Assembly: GCA_049965615.1 (NCBI GenBank)
Contig: JBMFWD010000012.1
Coordinates: forward strand, 3,319-67,318
Origin: Acidobacterium sp049965615
GTDB taxonomy: Bacteria > Acidobacteriota > Terriglobia > Terriglobales > Acidobacteriaceae
Direction of reading: 5' to 3'
Length of the DNA: 64,000 nt
This document shows, one piece after another, positions 48,932 to 58,146 of the stretch; the stretch's first letter is position 1; every line of letters begins with the position of its first letter. The translations under genes were made by a program, and so were the position numbers. The notes under the pieces are model-generated. The model was given only the letters and a program-made list of their open reading frames with translations, had not been told where the DNA came from and made no database searches.

Positions 48932-51667
48932 TCACAGGCTCATGCCCACGCTCTGATCCCGTGACTTGGGAATGCCCTGGCCCATCTCAAGAGCGGCAGT
49001 TTTGCTGACCTCGGTTCCGAGTTGCTGGGCCAGCCGGTTGATGTCATTGGTAAAGATGGTGGCTTCGTGGCTGGCGCGGGAGACGGCAACATAGCCGAAG
49101 CGCGAGCTGAGCAGGTCTGGATGCACACTGGTGTCGGCGTGAATCAGGACACGTTCGGCGGTGAGTCCCTGAGAACTGTGGCTGGTGACCGCATAGCCGT
49201 GGTCGAAGTGGCGATGTTCGGTAGCATTGAATTCGATCCGGCGGTTGTCGTCCAGCCGGGCTGTAATCCGGCCATCGGGCGTGATCGATTCAATCGTGGC
49301 AAGATCGCGGTTGGCGATGCCGAGGGATTTGTCCGGAGAGGTGAACTGGATGCGATCGCCGACAGAGAATTCATGGACGACTTCACGGTAGACGCTGACG
49401 CCAGAGAGACGGCGCGGATCGTAGGTGGCAAGTTCGCCGGATTGCTTTTCGACTGTAAGCAGATTTGCAGATGGATTGACGGCGGTGACGGTGGCGTAGG
49501 CTCCGGCCTCGATTCCAAAGGCGGCGCTGCCGCGGGCATAACGCACGACATCTCCGATTTCGTAATGGTTCGCCCAGGCACGATCGGCTCCTGTCATCTC
49601 CTGCCGCTGCACGAGAACTCGGAAGGAATGGTCGGCATTGCTGAGTTTGCCATTGGCTCGCAGTTCCTCGCGCACAGCAAGGTTCAGTTCGCACCGGGAA
49701 GCATTGTCCGGCGAGACGATGAGTGTGTTCTCCGGCGAAGCGGCATACATTCGTGCAACGGTACGGATTCGTTCCTGCCGGTCTGGAATCTCCTGAATGC
49801 GCCCCTGATCCCTGAGAGCGATGAGTGCCGCTGCGCTTCTGCCCCGTGCCAGCAACTCGACGGCGGATTTCAGGGCCGGATCTTTCTGGCGGACGATCTC
49901 GTCGAGTTTCGCGGTGCGCATCCCTGCCTGCTGCAACTGCTCGAACGGTCGGCCAGCTTCGACGCCCTGATGTTGCCGTGTGTCGCCGATCAAAAGCACC
50001 CTATCCTGCGGTGCAAGCCGGGCCAGGAAGTCTCGCATCTGGCGGGTGCTGGCAAGACTCGATTCATCGACGAAATAGAAGTGCTTCTGTGCCATGCCGT
50101 CGCCGGAATGCGCAGACCGGCTGAGAAAACTTTGCAGCGTATTTGCTTCTACTCCCGATTCCCGAAGCTGTTTTGCTGCGCGAGATGTGGGAGCGAAGCC
50201 TTCCACCGTATAACCCTCTGCTTCAATGGCCTGACGGATGACAGAGAGCGTGGTCGTCTTTCCCGCGCCAGCGACTCCCTGAATGCTCTGAATCCGGTCC
50301 GGCGAGTAGAGCACATCCTCGATCACCCTGCGTTGCGCTTGGTTCAGATGGGAATGCTGTGCTGCAAACGTGACCGCCTGCTGTTGCGACAAAACGGGCG
50401 CAAGCTCATCTTTACCCGCGCGCATCCGGCTTATGATCTCCTGCTCTTCGCGGATGGTTCTGGCCGTGGTGAACTGCCGGGCAGGTGAGTCTTGTCTGCG
50501 CTCCAGTGTTTGGAATTCTCCGACCGCCTTGCGGCTTTCGAGATGCGCATGAACCTGCGAATAGGTGATCTCTCCCATGCCGCGGCGCAGCGCATCGCGA
50601 ACGAGCAGGCGTTCGTCCACCACGGCCTCGCGCTCGAAGTTCCTGTCGCGGGCGAAGGTCAGCGATTCCCGAACTCTCTCTTGGGATCGGTTGGCAGAGA
50701 CGTTCTGTTCCGGTTGCCGCACTCGTTCCTGTGCCGCACGAACAACTGCCTCGGTCTGATGGCCGAATTCCGCGGCGATCTTCCGGTGCGCAGCCATGAC
50801 CTCCGCCGTAGAATGAATCTCCTTTCGGTCGCGTGTCGAGTGCGCGGCGATCTCAGCAGCTTCGCTGCCGGAGCGGCCCGTGCGCTCAAGGTACTCGCGA
50901 ATCTGCTGGCTACGCGGGCTGGAGGCGTCAAGATACTCCTGACTGTAACCTTTGATCTCCGGCGCTCCACTTCGTCCGGCGGTGATCTCGTAGCCAAGCT
51001 GACGGAGCCGGTAGGTCAGCTCAGACTGATAAATGGCTGTGGCGAACTGCTGCGAGGCAAACAGGCTTTGCGGCTGGATGGCGCGGGTTTCTCCGTTGTC
51101 ACGTTCGGTGAGGTTGAAGAGGACGGCATGAGTGTGAAGCTGTGGCGCGACATAGCCATCGACCGGACGCGCGGTATCGTGCTCGAACTTTGCGGCGATG
51201 AATTTACCGGTCGTCTCCGGCGGGTGATTGCCGCCGATGCGTGCCTGCGTATAGCGTTCGAGTTCATGTAGCGCGGCGGTGACGGCTTCGCGGTGTGCCT
51301 CGCGTACCCGATAGTCGCCGCCGACCAAGGCGGTGAGTGACACAGATTTAGGCGCGGAAAAGGTCGCATCCCACCCGGCCCGATGCTCCATCGTCTGGAT
51401 GGATTTTCCATCGGCATCCTTATATTGGTAGGAAGCCCGCTGGCGGACAAGCTGCTCGCCGGTCTGCGGCTGCTGGCCCTGGCTCAGCCGCGCAAAGTCC
51501 TGCTCGGAGACCGGGCCGCGCAGGCCCAATTGTTCTGCCAATCTGCCTTGCCACTCGCCGCGCATCTCGCCGCGCTGGGACCAGTAATTCTGCTCCCGCG
51601 ATGTGAATTCCTTCTTGTGATAGCTCTGCGCCTGGCCAGCGGAAAGCGGCTTCGAGATGGTCAGCAT
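48932..51667 (-). CDS. MobF-type relaxase-helicase (TrwC/TraI)
   Basis: In this 911-aa conjugative nickase-helicase, the N-terminal TrwC relaxase has tyrosines Y16 and Y28 and the metal-binding histidines H163, H178 and H180 (APQLHTHAVLFN). The helicase part has Walker A GVAGAGKTT (464-472) and GFAPTSRAAKQL. It ends with a UvrD-like C-terminal block (HGYAVTSHSSQG). It nicks at oriT and unwinds the strand for transfer. It follows the coupling protein gene by 6 bp, in the R388-like order accessory-TrwB-TrwC. Confidence 0.93.
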   Translation of the reverse strand: MLTISKPLSAGQAQSYHKKEFTSREQNYWSQRGEMRGEWQGRLAEQLGLRGPVSEQDFARLSQGQQPQTGEQLVRQRASYQYKDADGKSIQTMEHRAGWDATFSAPKSVSLTALVGGDYRVREAHREAVTAALHELERYTQARIGGNHPPETTGKFIAAKFEHDTARPVDGYVAPQLHTHAVLFNLTERDNGETRAIQPQSLFASQQFATAIYQSELTYRLRQLGYEITAGRSGAPEIKGYSQEYLDASSPRSQQIREYLERTGRSGSEAAEIAAHSTRDRKEIHSTAEVMAAHRKIAAEFGHQTEAVVRAAQERVRQPEQNVSANRSQERVRESLTFARDRNFEREAVVDERLLVRDALRRGMGEITYSQVHAHLESRKAVGEFQTLERRQDSPARQFTTARTIREEQEIISRMRAGKDELAPVLSQQQAVTFAAQHSHLNQAQRRVIEDVLYSPDRIQSIQGVAGAGKTTTLSVIRQAIEAEGYTVEGFAPTSRAAKQLRESGVEANTLQSFLSRSAHSGDGMAQKHFYFVDESSLASTRQMRDFLARLAPQDRVLLIGDTRQHQGVEAGRPFEQLQQAGMRTAKLDEIVRQKDPALKSAVELLARGRSAAALIALRDQGRIQEIPDRQERIRTVARMYAASPENTLIVSPDNASRCELNLAVREELRANGKLSNADHSFRVLVQRQEMTGADRAWANHYEIGDVVRYARGSAAFGIEAGAYATVTAVNPSANLLTVEKQSGELATYDPRRLSGVSVYREVVHEFSVGDRIQFTSPDKSLGIANRDLATIESITPDGRITARLDDNRRIEFNATEHRHFDHGYAVTSHSSQGLTAERVLIHADTSVHPDLLSSRFGYVAVSRASHEATIFTNDINRLAQQLGTEVSKTAALEMGQGIPKSRDQSVGMSL

Positions 51668-51673
51668 GGCAGT

Positions 51674-53593
51674 CTATTCCATCCGCACTGTTTGCGCATC
51701 GCCTGGTTCATTCTGAACGGAAGAATCCATCTGATCTTCGTCCTGTTTGTCCTGGGACGGCACGGGCGGCACGATCAGGTCATCCATGTCGCGCTCGATG
51801 AATCCGGAATGCTTATCCTTCAGATCGACAAATGGAAACGAGAAACGCGCGACATGGTTGCCGTACTTCAGAAAGCCACGCAGGTCGTCCAGTCCGGAAA
51901 TCTCCGAAGGCAGAACCAGCGGCTCCGTCTGGCGGTCGAGCGCAAAGTTCCTCCCCTGCCGGGAGCCGTCGTAGTGGGTTTCGCGCAGCCGTTCGATCTC
52001 GACTTCTCCAATGGCCTCGCTCACCCATTTGGCGGCGCGCGGCTCACTGGTGCGCAGAAATATCTTGGTGGCTGGCTGCGAGAGCATGGCTTCGGCATCG
52101 TCGCCGTAACGGGCCTCCATCTGGCTCCGGCCCTGAAATCCGAGAACGACGGGGTTTTGCGATTTGCGGTTTTCGGTGATGGCGGTGTGAAGCTGCGGCA
52201 GGCGCTGCAAACTTGCCAGTTCGTCGATAACAAACCAGACCGCCTTCTGGCCGGGATCGGGTTCGTTCAGCAAGCGCAATACCAAGAGATCAATCCACAG
52301 ACTGATCAGCGGACGCAGGGCCTCGCGCAGCGTCGGGCGCGAGGTGATGAAGACCCAGCCTTTACGTGTTTCTGCCCATTTGGTCGCGGTCCATGTCGAA
52401 GTCGTCTCCTCCTGCTTTGGCAGCAGCCGGAAACTGTCCGCAGTCATATTGAGCGAGCCGAGTACGCCTTCTCGCTGGTGCGGGGCGCGCGGATCGATGA
52501 GCGCCCAATACTCCGTATTGCGTACGCGCTGGTCGATCTCCGCGGGATTCGACATCCAGTGAACCAGCTCCGCTGGCGTGGGCAGATAGGTCAGAAGATG
52601 CGCGAATATCTTCTGTGGCGCCTCGACGAAGAAGCGGTTGGTCACGCCCTCCGGCTGATACATAGAGACGGCGAGAGCTTTCGCTTCCGCCCTGCGGCGC
52701 AGCCCCAGCGACGGACTCCAGAACGGCATCCTCGCATCGAGTGGATTGAGGACGATGTCCCCTCGGTGTGGATCGTAAAATTGCTTCACGAATTCGCAAG
52801 CCGGGTCATAGACGATGGCGCTTTCGTTGCGCGCCTCCACCTGCAAAAGCATCTGGCGGATGATGCTGGTCTTGCCTGACCCAGTATCCCCGACAATCAG
52901 GAAGTGCTTATTCTCGGCGTCACGCGGAATGCGCAGCGGTTGCTTGCTGCGATCCGTAGTGATACCGATCCCGTCGCCTGCGATCTCCTTGTTAAAATTC
53001 TTCGGACTGACGAGAATTGGGCCTTTCAGGCGACGGCCATAGCGGAGGTCCTTCAGCCGGCGGATGTCCTTCGGGATCGAGAGCGGAAGCTGAATCAGGA
53101 AGGCAGCGAGGCCGAAGACAAACTGCCTGAGAAGCAACTGGGGTATAGATTGGTTGGCACATATCCAGTGGCCGATCCAGGCGTGCAGCGCCTTGTTCGA
53201 GTAACGACGCGGAGCCTCGCGGAAGAGCACTCGGTAGCCATCTTTGCGAGCCTGATCCGACAGCGCGAACGGCAAGGGCTTGCCAACCGCCTGCGGTGTC
53301 TTTCCGCGTTGCACATCCGCATTCAGCGCCGGGCGTACCTGCGATTTTCCACCTTGAACCAGAACCAATTGATAGGCCCCCCAGGGATGTAACGTGCCCA
53401 GAGTTTCCGTTCGCAAATAGTACGGCAGGTAGTACCGTTCGAGCGGCGACAGGCCGTAAGCAATGCGCAGCCAGACGAGGATTCCCGTGAAGGCGACCGC
53501 GAGAAACAATGCGCCCAACGTGTAGAGATAGCCGCGCGGCGGCCAGATAAGCGACTCTCTGCGACCCCAGTGCACTGCATTAGTCATCGTCAA
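51674..53593 (-). CDS. Conjugative coupling protein (TraD/TrwB, T4CP)
   Basis: This 639-aa protein has two N-terminal TM segments (about 20-45 and 140-160) and then an ATPase domain with Walker A VGDTGSGKTSI and Walker B VWFVIDELASLQ. The LGFQGRSQMEARYG block is typical of type IV coupling proteins. It docks the relaxosome at the type IV secretion channel. Its start overlaps the stop of the accessory gene (ATGA). Confidence 0.93.
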   Translation of the reverse strand: MTMTNAVHWGRRESLIWPPRGYLYTLGALFLAVAFTGILVWLRIAYGLSPLERYYLPYYLRTETLGTLHPWGAYQLVLVQGGKSQVRPALNADVQRGKTPQAVGKPLPFALSDQARKDGYRVLFREAPRRYSNKALHAWIGHWICANQSIPQLLLRQFVFGLAAFLIQLPLSIPKDIRRLKDLRYGRRLKGPILVSPKNFNKEIAGDGIGITTDRSKQPLRIPRDAENKHFLIVGDTGSGKTSIIRQMLLQVEARNESAIVYDPACEFVKQFYDPHRGDIVLNPLDARMPFWSPSLGLRRRAEAKALAVSMYQPEGVTNRFFVEAPQKIFAHLLTYLPTPAELVHWMSNPAEIDQRVRNTEYWALIDPRAPHQREGVLGSLNMTADSFRLLPKQEETTSTWTATKWAETRKGWVFITSRPTLREALRPLISLWIDLLVLRLLNEPDPGQKAVWFVIDELASLQRLPQLHTAITENRKSQNPVVLGFQGRSQMEARYGDDAEAMLSQPATKIFLRTSEPRAAKWVSEAIGEVEIERLRETHYDGSRQGRNFALDRQTEPLVLPSEISGLDDLRGFLKYGNHVARFSFPFVDLKDKHSGFIERDMDDLIVPPVPSQDKQDEDQMDSSVQNEPGDAQTVRME

Positions 53594-53970
53594 TTCTCCT
53601 TCCCTTGCGCGCGTCGGTTCAACAGTTCCTGCGCCTGCGCGGCTTTGCCTTTTTGGACCTGGCGGAAGCGAGCTGCGACCTCATCTCGGAGCAGTTTTTC
53701 CCCGCACAAAAGCGGCTCCAGGGCATTCATCAGGAGCATCTGAATTCCGACGACATCCGTGAAGACATGCAACAGAATCATGCTGTCACTGTGATTGTGC
53801 GCCGCCGAGAACAGCGTCTCTCGAATCCATTCACTCATGCTCTTCCCTTGTCGCCGCGCGAAGGCTTCCAGTTCAGAAAACTCTTCGTCTGTGACCTTGG
53901 TGCTGGCGGTGCGTTTGCGAAGGTCAAGTTGCCTCCCCGGCTGTGGATTGAATTGAGTCGCATTGCTCAT
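53590..53970 (-). CDS. Relaxosome accessory protein (MobC/TrwA position)
   Basis: This 126-aa protein has a KRTASTKVTDEEFSELEAFARRQGKSMSEWIRETL segment that resembles a ribbon-helix-helix DNA-binding domain, followed by a helical C-terminus. It lies between a probable oriT and the coupling protein gene, the position of trwA, so oriT binding is likely. Confidence 0.75.
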   Translation of the reverse strand: MSNATQFNPQPGRQLDLRKRTASTKVTDEEFSELEAFARRQGKSMSEWIRETLFSAAHNHSDSMILLHVFTDVVGIQMLLMNALEPLLCGEKLLRDEVAARFRQVQKGKAAQAQELLNRRAQGKEN

Positions 53971-54169
53971 CGGTCATGCTCCATTTCTTCCAATTCGCGC
54001 TTTCCGCTCCAGCGCTCTGGAGCGCCTGCAAGCCAGCAACTCATCTCGATTCAGGCAGGTAGACCCAGAGCACTTCGGGCGGTCAGCAGCGCCCTTTCAG
54101 GGGTGGAGTGTCGAAAATCAACCCGGTGCGCAGCACCGTCTGTGCTCCACCACGGATTCCAATGGAGGT
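53971..54169. other. Probable origin of transfer (oriT) region
   Basis: This 199-bp non-coding gap directly precedes the accessory-coupling-relaxase genes. It contains two perfect inverted repeats: CGCTCCAG-CGCT-CTGGAGCG (54005-54024) and CGGTGC-GCA-GCACCG (54124-54138). MobF systems such as R388 have oriT exactly here. The nic site itself cannot be assigned by eye. Confidence 0.5.
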
Positions 54170-54487
54170 TCATGCCTTCAACACCCGCACGGATTCGCTG
54201 GACTCCACCCCGGTGATCGGTTTCCGAATGGGAGAGGGTTCTATCGCCCCATTGCCGGGCGCTCTGCGAATGCGAAGCGCGGGCACAGCTTGAGCGGCCT
54301 GTGGCGTCTTCAGAAACTCCTGAAAGTCGCGGTCTTTGGAGAAAACATAGCAGAGCGCCTTATCCACGACATCGTCGGCGGATGCGTGGATGAAAGCGGC
54401 GTACTGATCGACCTGCGCGGCGGTGGCTTTGTCCAACCGCACAGATGCGCTGATTTGGCGGCTTTGGATAACTTCAAGTAGTGGCAT
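54170..54487 (-). CDS. Small ribbon-helix-helix-like protein
   Basis: This 105-aa protein has ISASVRLDKATAAQVDQYAAFIHASADDVVDKAL near the N-terminus, which fits a ribbon-helix-helix fold, and a proline-rich tail. The ATG at 54487 follows GAAGGAG; a longer reading overlaps the primase gene. It lies on the other side of the oriT candidate and could regulate transfer or partition. Confidence 0.6.
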   Translation of the reverse strand: MPLLEVIQSRQISASVRLDKATAAQVDQYAAFIHASADDVVDKALCYVFSKDRDFQEFLKTPQAAQAVPALRIRRAPGNGAIEPSPIRKPITGVESSESVRVLKA

Positions 54488-54512
54488 TGCGTTTTCTCCT
54501 TCGGGTGCGAAA

Positions 54513-55484
54513 TCAAGCAATCTTTCGGTGTGCAATCATCCGCTGTGCTGTGTAGGCAATCTCCCGTGCGCGAGTTGAGCAAAGGGCGGTGGGGATCTCG
54601 AAACGGCGGCGGACTTCCAGCATGGTGATAACGTCGTTGATCGGTGCGCCTTCCAGCAACCAGAGACGGGCGGAAGCCATGTCAACGGTGCGTTGCGCGT
54701 AGTAATAGGGATTGGGTTTGTCGGAGCGGCGCGAAGCCAGTGCTTGCGCGAGCTTCGCGCCGTCTTTCCCGTTCGCAAGTTCGCGCAGAACCCACGCCCA
54801 ATCGTGCTCGGAAGTGGTGTGCTTTCCTAGGTGCTTTCGCAATGGTATTGCGCGTGATGAAAGCACGGCATCTGGCGCTAGAACATCCAGCCGGAAGTCA
54901 CCGGGATTGCAGGTGGAATTGCTGGGGTACTCGACAGCGATGGGGTACGCTGGATCGTACTTGCAATTCAGAAATCCAGGCAGGCGAAGGACGCGGTTGC
55001 AGTCGGTACAAGCGGGGTCGCCGCCGAAGGCGATGGCGAGTAACTTGAGAGTGCCTTCTTGTTGCTCAGAAGTGAAATCATCGACGTGCCAAAGCACCTG
55101 ATACTTGCCGGGCGAAGTGGCGAGAATTACGTTCGGCGTGGGTATGGTATTGAAGGCCCGAAGCGCAGCGAGCCGGGCCTCTCCATAAGTGTCGATATCT
55201 ATATATAGATGCCGAACTATTGCGATGCTCTCTTTTGTGCGTTTGCGGCTACCGGAGCGAAGCGAATTGGCGCTCACATAGATATTTGCGCCGGTGGAGT
55301 TCTCATGCGCAAGCCAGCCGAGAAAACGAGGCGCAAGCGCACGCTCCAACGGCACGATTCTCTGAATCGTTCCGGCTGGAGATTCACGCCGGAGTAGCAG
55401 CGCGATCGTCTCACCTGGAGCGAAGCAACGGATGAGGAAGTCTACGGCGATTTGCGTTGCAATTTGGGTCTTATGCTGCGGCAT
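54513..55484 (-). CDS. RepB-like DNA primase domain protein
   Basis: This 323-aa protein has IVRHLYIDIDTYGEARLAAL, ILATSPGKYQVLWHVDDF and GGDPACTDCNRVLRLPGFLNCKY, matching the RepB-type archaeo-eukaryotic primase fold. The two acidic residues of DID are the likely catalytic metal ligands. The start at 55484 overlaps the VirB11 gene by 14 bp; the longer frame runs inside that gene. It may prime complementary-strand synthesis in the recipient or serve replication. Confidence 0.8.
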   Translation of the reverse strand: MPQHKTQIATQIAVDFLIRCFAPGETIALLLRRESPAGTIQRIVPLERALAPRFLGWLAHENSTGANIYVSANSLRSGSRKRTKESIAIVRHLYIDIDTYGEARLAALRAFNTIPTPNVILATSPGKYQVLWHVDDFTSEQQEGTLKLLAIAFGGDPACTDCNRVLRLPGFLNCKYDPAYPIAVEYPSNSTCNPGDFRLDVLAPDAVLSSRAIPLRKHLGKHTTSEHDWAWVLRELANGKDGAKLAQALASRRSDKPNPYYYAQRTVDMASARLWLLEGAPINDVITMLEVRRRFEIPTALCSTRAREIAYTAQRMIAHRKIA

Positions 55485-56436
55485 GATCCACCTCGAATAC
55501 CGGCTCGATGAGGAAGTGTTTTGCATCGCGGTCGTATCCGCGAAGAGCCAGCACTTCACGGATGATGCGGCGGTCTGGCTGACGCTCAACATGTACGACG
55601 AAATCGACCGCCTCTCCGATCTCCGCTTCCGTATCGGAGAAGGTCGTCTGCGCATGGTTGCGCATGACCAGATTGGCGAAGCGATGCAGCGCTTTCTCTG
55701 CTGAATTTGCGTGGATTGTAGCCAGCGAACCGGCATGGCCTGTATTGAAGGAATCGAGTAGCGTCCGTGCTTCGATTCCGCGCACTTCGCCCAGGATGAT
55801 GCGATCCGGCCTCCACCGCAGAGCGGACTTGAGGAGGTCGTCGAAAGAGATATTGGCTTTGAATGTATCCGCTTGGCATTCGACGGCCAGGATATTCGGC
55901 TTCTGGATGTGAAGCTCGGCGGTGTCTTCGATCACGACGATACGCTGGTCTTCGGGGATGGCGTTCGCCAATATACGCAGTAGCGTGGTCTTCCCCGTGC
56001 CCGTTCCGCCGCTGAGGAGCAGCGTCTTCCCGCCGCGAATCTGTTCCTCCAGAAAATCAGCAAGCGCTCGCGTAAGTGTGCCGCGAGCGATCAGGTCATC
56101 GACAGTGTAATGACGGCTGGTGAACTTTCGTATTGTGAGCGCGGGAGCCGGGCGCACAACCGGCGGAATGACCGCCGCAAGGCGGCTTCCGTCCGGGAGC
56201 TGCGCGTGCAGAACGGGGTTGTCTTCATCCAGCCTTTTGCCAAGCTGGTTCGCAATGACTTCGAGGCCGGTGCGCAGTCTGCCGGCATCGAAGGAAACGC
56301 TCTTCTCGCGATGGATGATTCCATCGCGTTCGTACGACCATGAGGCATCGGGATTACCCATGATCTCGCTGATGCTGTCGTCGAGCAGCAGCGGCTCAAT
56401 GGGGCGAAGGAATGGAAGGATCAACTCGAAACTCAT
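55471..56436 (-). CDS. trbB: VirB11/TrbB-type transfer ATPase
   Basis: This 321-aa traffic ATPase has Walker A LSGGTGTGKTTLLR, an Asp box region (VVIEDTAEL), Walker B RPDRIILGEVRG and the His box GHAGSLATIHANS. It powers assembly and substrate passage of the type IV secretion system at the cytoplasmic face. A ribosome site GAGG precedes the ATG. Confidence 0.92.
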   Translation of the reverse strand: MSFELILPFLRPIEPLLLDDSISEIMGNPDASWSYERDGIIHREKSVSFDAGRLRTGLEVIANQLGKRLDEDNPVLHAQLPDGSRLAAVIPPVVRPAPALTIRKFTSRHYTVDDLIARGTLTRALADFLEEQIRGGKTLLLSGGTGTGKTTLLRILANAIPEDQRIVVIEDTAELHIQKPNILAVECQADTFKANISFDDLLKSALRWRPDRIILGEVRGIEARTLLDSFNTGHAGSLATIHANSAEKALHRFANLVMRNHAQTTFSDTEAEIGEAVDFVVHVERQPDRRIIREVLALRGYDRDAKHFLIEPVFEVDHAAA

Positions 56437-56501
56437 GATGGGCCTCTTGAGCGATGGAAGCCCAGCGGGGAGCCGGGCTTCCGCGATTGAAGAGGAAGGG
56501 T

Positions 56502-56891
56502 CTATGCGGCCTCTTCCTCTGGGTTCGGGGCATCGTCTTCCTGCTCTTCCGGGCCGGCTTTTTCAGCCCGGTCCAGCTTCAGGATCGAATTCACCCGGAT
56601 TTCCCAGATGCGCTGCTTGGCGTCCGCCTTCTTGCTGGTATACTCCCGGCTGCGCAGTTCGCCTTCCACCTGGATATGTGCGCCCTTGGTGAGGGTCTTG
56701 GCGAACTCCGAGAGCTTGCCGAAGACGGTGCAACGGTGCCATTCGGTGTGCGAGACGTATTTGCCGGTCTTCTTGTCCTTGTAGGAGGACTTGGTGGCCA
56801 GCGAGAGGGTGGTGAAGCTGTGATTGTTGGCGGTGCGAACTTCTGCGTCGCTGCCTAAGAAGCCGATGAGGTTGACTTTGTTCTGGTACAT
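56502..56891 (-). CDS. ssb: Single-stranded DNA-binding protein
   Basis: This 129-aa protein has an OB fold (NKVNLIGFLGSDAEVR, TEWHRCTVFGKLSEFA) and an acidic tail, but lacks the usual DDIPF tip that recruits partner proteins. It protects ssDNA during transfer or replication of the element. A CGGAGAC ribosome site precedes the ATG, and a perfect palindrome lies 27 bp upstream. Confidence 0.92.
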   Translation of the reverse strand: MYQNKVNLIGFLGSDAEVRTANNHSFTTLSLATKSSYKDKKTGKYVSHTEWHRCTVFGKLSEFAKTLTKGAHIQVEGELRSREYTSKKADAKQRIWEIRVNSILKLDRAEKAGPEEQEDDAPNPEEEAA

Positions 56892-57435
56892 GACGAGTGT
56901 CTCCGTTTGTTGAATTTCCCGATCTGGATCGGGTCACACTGGGCGGAGCCTGGCGAGTGGGCCATGCTCCCAAGCGCCGAAGCTCTGCATTTACGGAGGG
57001 TCAGGAGAAATCTTTTCGGTGTACTTTCTGAATAAGATTTGGAGGGAAACCGTAACCCGCAGGGCGGCGAATATCCGGGGTCCCCGCCACGCGATTGTTG
57101 CGTGATGGGGTGGTGAGCCGAAGCAGAAGAGCGAGCTGCCGCAGGGCGCATGAAAAGCCCCGAAGCCGTGACCGAGACAAAGGCGGGATACAAAACGGCA
57201 GACACATGCCAGAGCAAAGTTTTCATCTGCATTCTGGCGGAAGAAGTCCGCCGCCACCGCAGCTACCGTCGAGCCACGAAGGACTCCGTAAGAAGAGCAC
57301 AGTTGAACACAGCCGTTGCACGTCGATTGGTGTTCGTTCGCCAGCCTCACCATGCACCGAGACCGTTGGGAGGAAGCAAACGGATTGGCAGCAAGAATGG
57401 ACATCGCATCATCTCTGGAAAGTCGGCTCAGTCCT
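56892..57435. other. 544-bp gap between VirB8 and ssb genes
   Basis: No open frame here has a ribosome site or recognisable domain. The stretch contains the palindrome at 56918-56933 and probably the ssb promoter. Short open frames occur on both strands but look like chance. Confidence 0.45.
56918..56933. promoter_or_regulatory. Perfect 16-bp palindrome upstream of ssb
   Basis: CCCGATC-TG-GATCGGG has seven-base perfect arms. It lies just before the ssb leader, so a dimeric regulator of the ssb-virB11-primase block is the simplest reading. Confidence 0.5.
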
Positions 57436-58119
57436 CTAGTTGAATGCCTGATCGGCCCGGAAGCGCACGATGGTCAATCCGAGGGGATTCACGGCCAGTT
57501 CATTGTTCTTCACGTTCTCGCGGAAAACATAGGTCACGCTGGCCGTCCATCGCTCCCGCTTGAGTTCCGTGTGGTCGGCGGGGTTGGTGTAGACCTTCTC
57601 AAATTCAATCCGCGCAGAGTAGGGCGACTGCCGCAGGTCGTCGAGAACAATGTTTTTTACCTCGACATCGACATACGGGAGCGTGCTGTCGTTCCTGTAC
57701 GTCTGGATGATCTTGTCCTTCTGCTCGTCGGCAATCACGGCCCGCTGCACATCGTCATTCAGGAAGTAGAGAGAATCGGTCTGGTCGCGCTCGATGGTGA
57801 AGCGGTTGCGCGAGAAATACAGCTCCGCCCAGCGAGTGAGGTAATACTTGTTCTCCGCTTCCTGCGGGCGGTACTGGAAATTGCGATAGTCGATCGCTTC
57901 CGCCCGGCCCACATCGTTGATACGGATAATCAGAGGCCGCATCGAGGCAAGCGCCTTCTGGCTTTTAAATACGAGCGCGGCCAGCGCGAGACACACCGCC
58001 GCAAGGCACAGGATTGTGATCTTGAGATATGTATTCATGACGAGCGGGTCGCCATATTGCTCCAGATACCGCTCCGCAGCGCGGGTGATTTCTGGCGTTG
58101 CTTTTGCGACGGTATTCAT
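57436..58119 (-). CDS. trbF: VirB8/TrbF-type T4SS protein
   Basis: This 227-aa protein has a short cytoplasmic part, one TM helix (ITILCLAAVCLALAALVF) and a periplasmic NTF2-like domain (AIDYRNFQYRPQEAENKYYL, ending PLGLTIVRFRADQAF). It is an inner-membrane scaffold of the secretion channel. I chose the ATG at 58119 because GGAG lies seven bases upstream; a TTG four codons earlier is also open. Confidence 0.88.
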   Translation of the reverse strand: MNTVAKATPEITRAAERYLEQYGDPLVMNTYLKITILCLAAVCLALAALVFKSQKALASMRPLIIRINDVGRAEAIDYRNFQYRPQEAENKYYLTRWAELYFSRNRFTIERDQTDSLYFLNDDVQRAVIADEQKDKIIQTYRNDSTLPYVDVEVKNIVLDDLRQSPYSARIEFEKVYTNPADHTELKRERWTASVTYVFRENVKNNELAVNPLGLTIVRFRADQAFN

Positions 58120-58146
58120 CGGTTTCTCCAAAGGGTTTTGTCCGCC

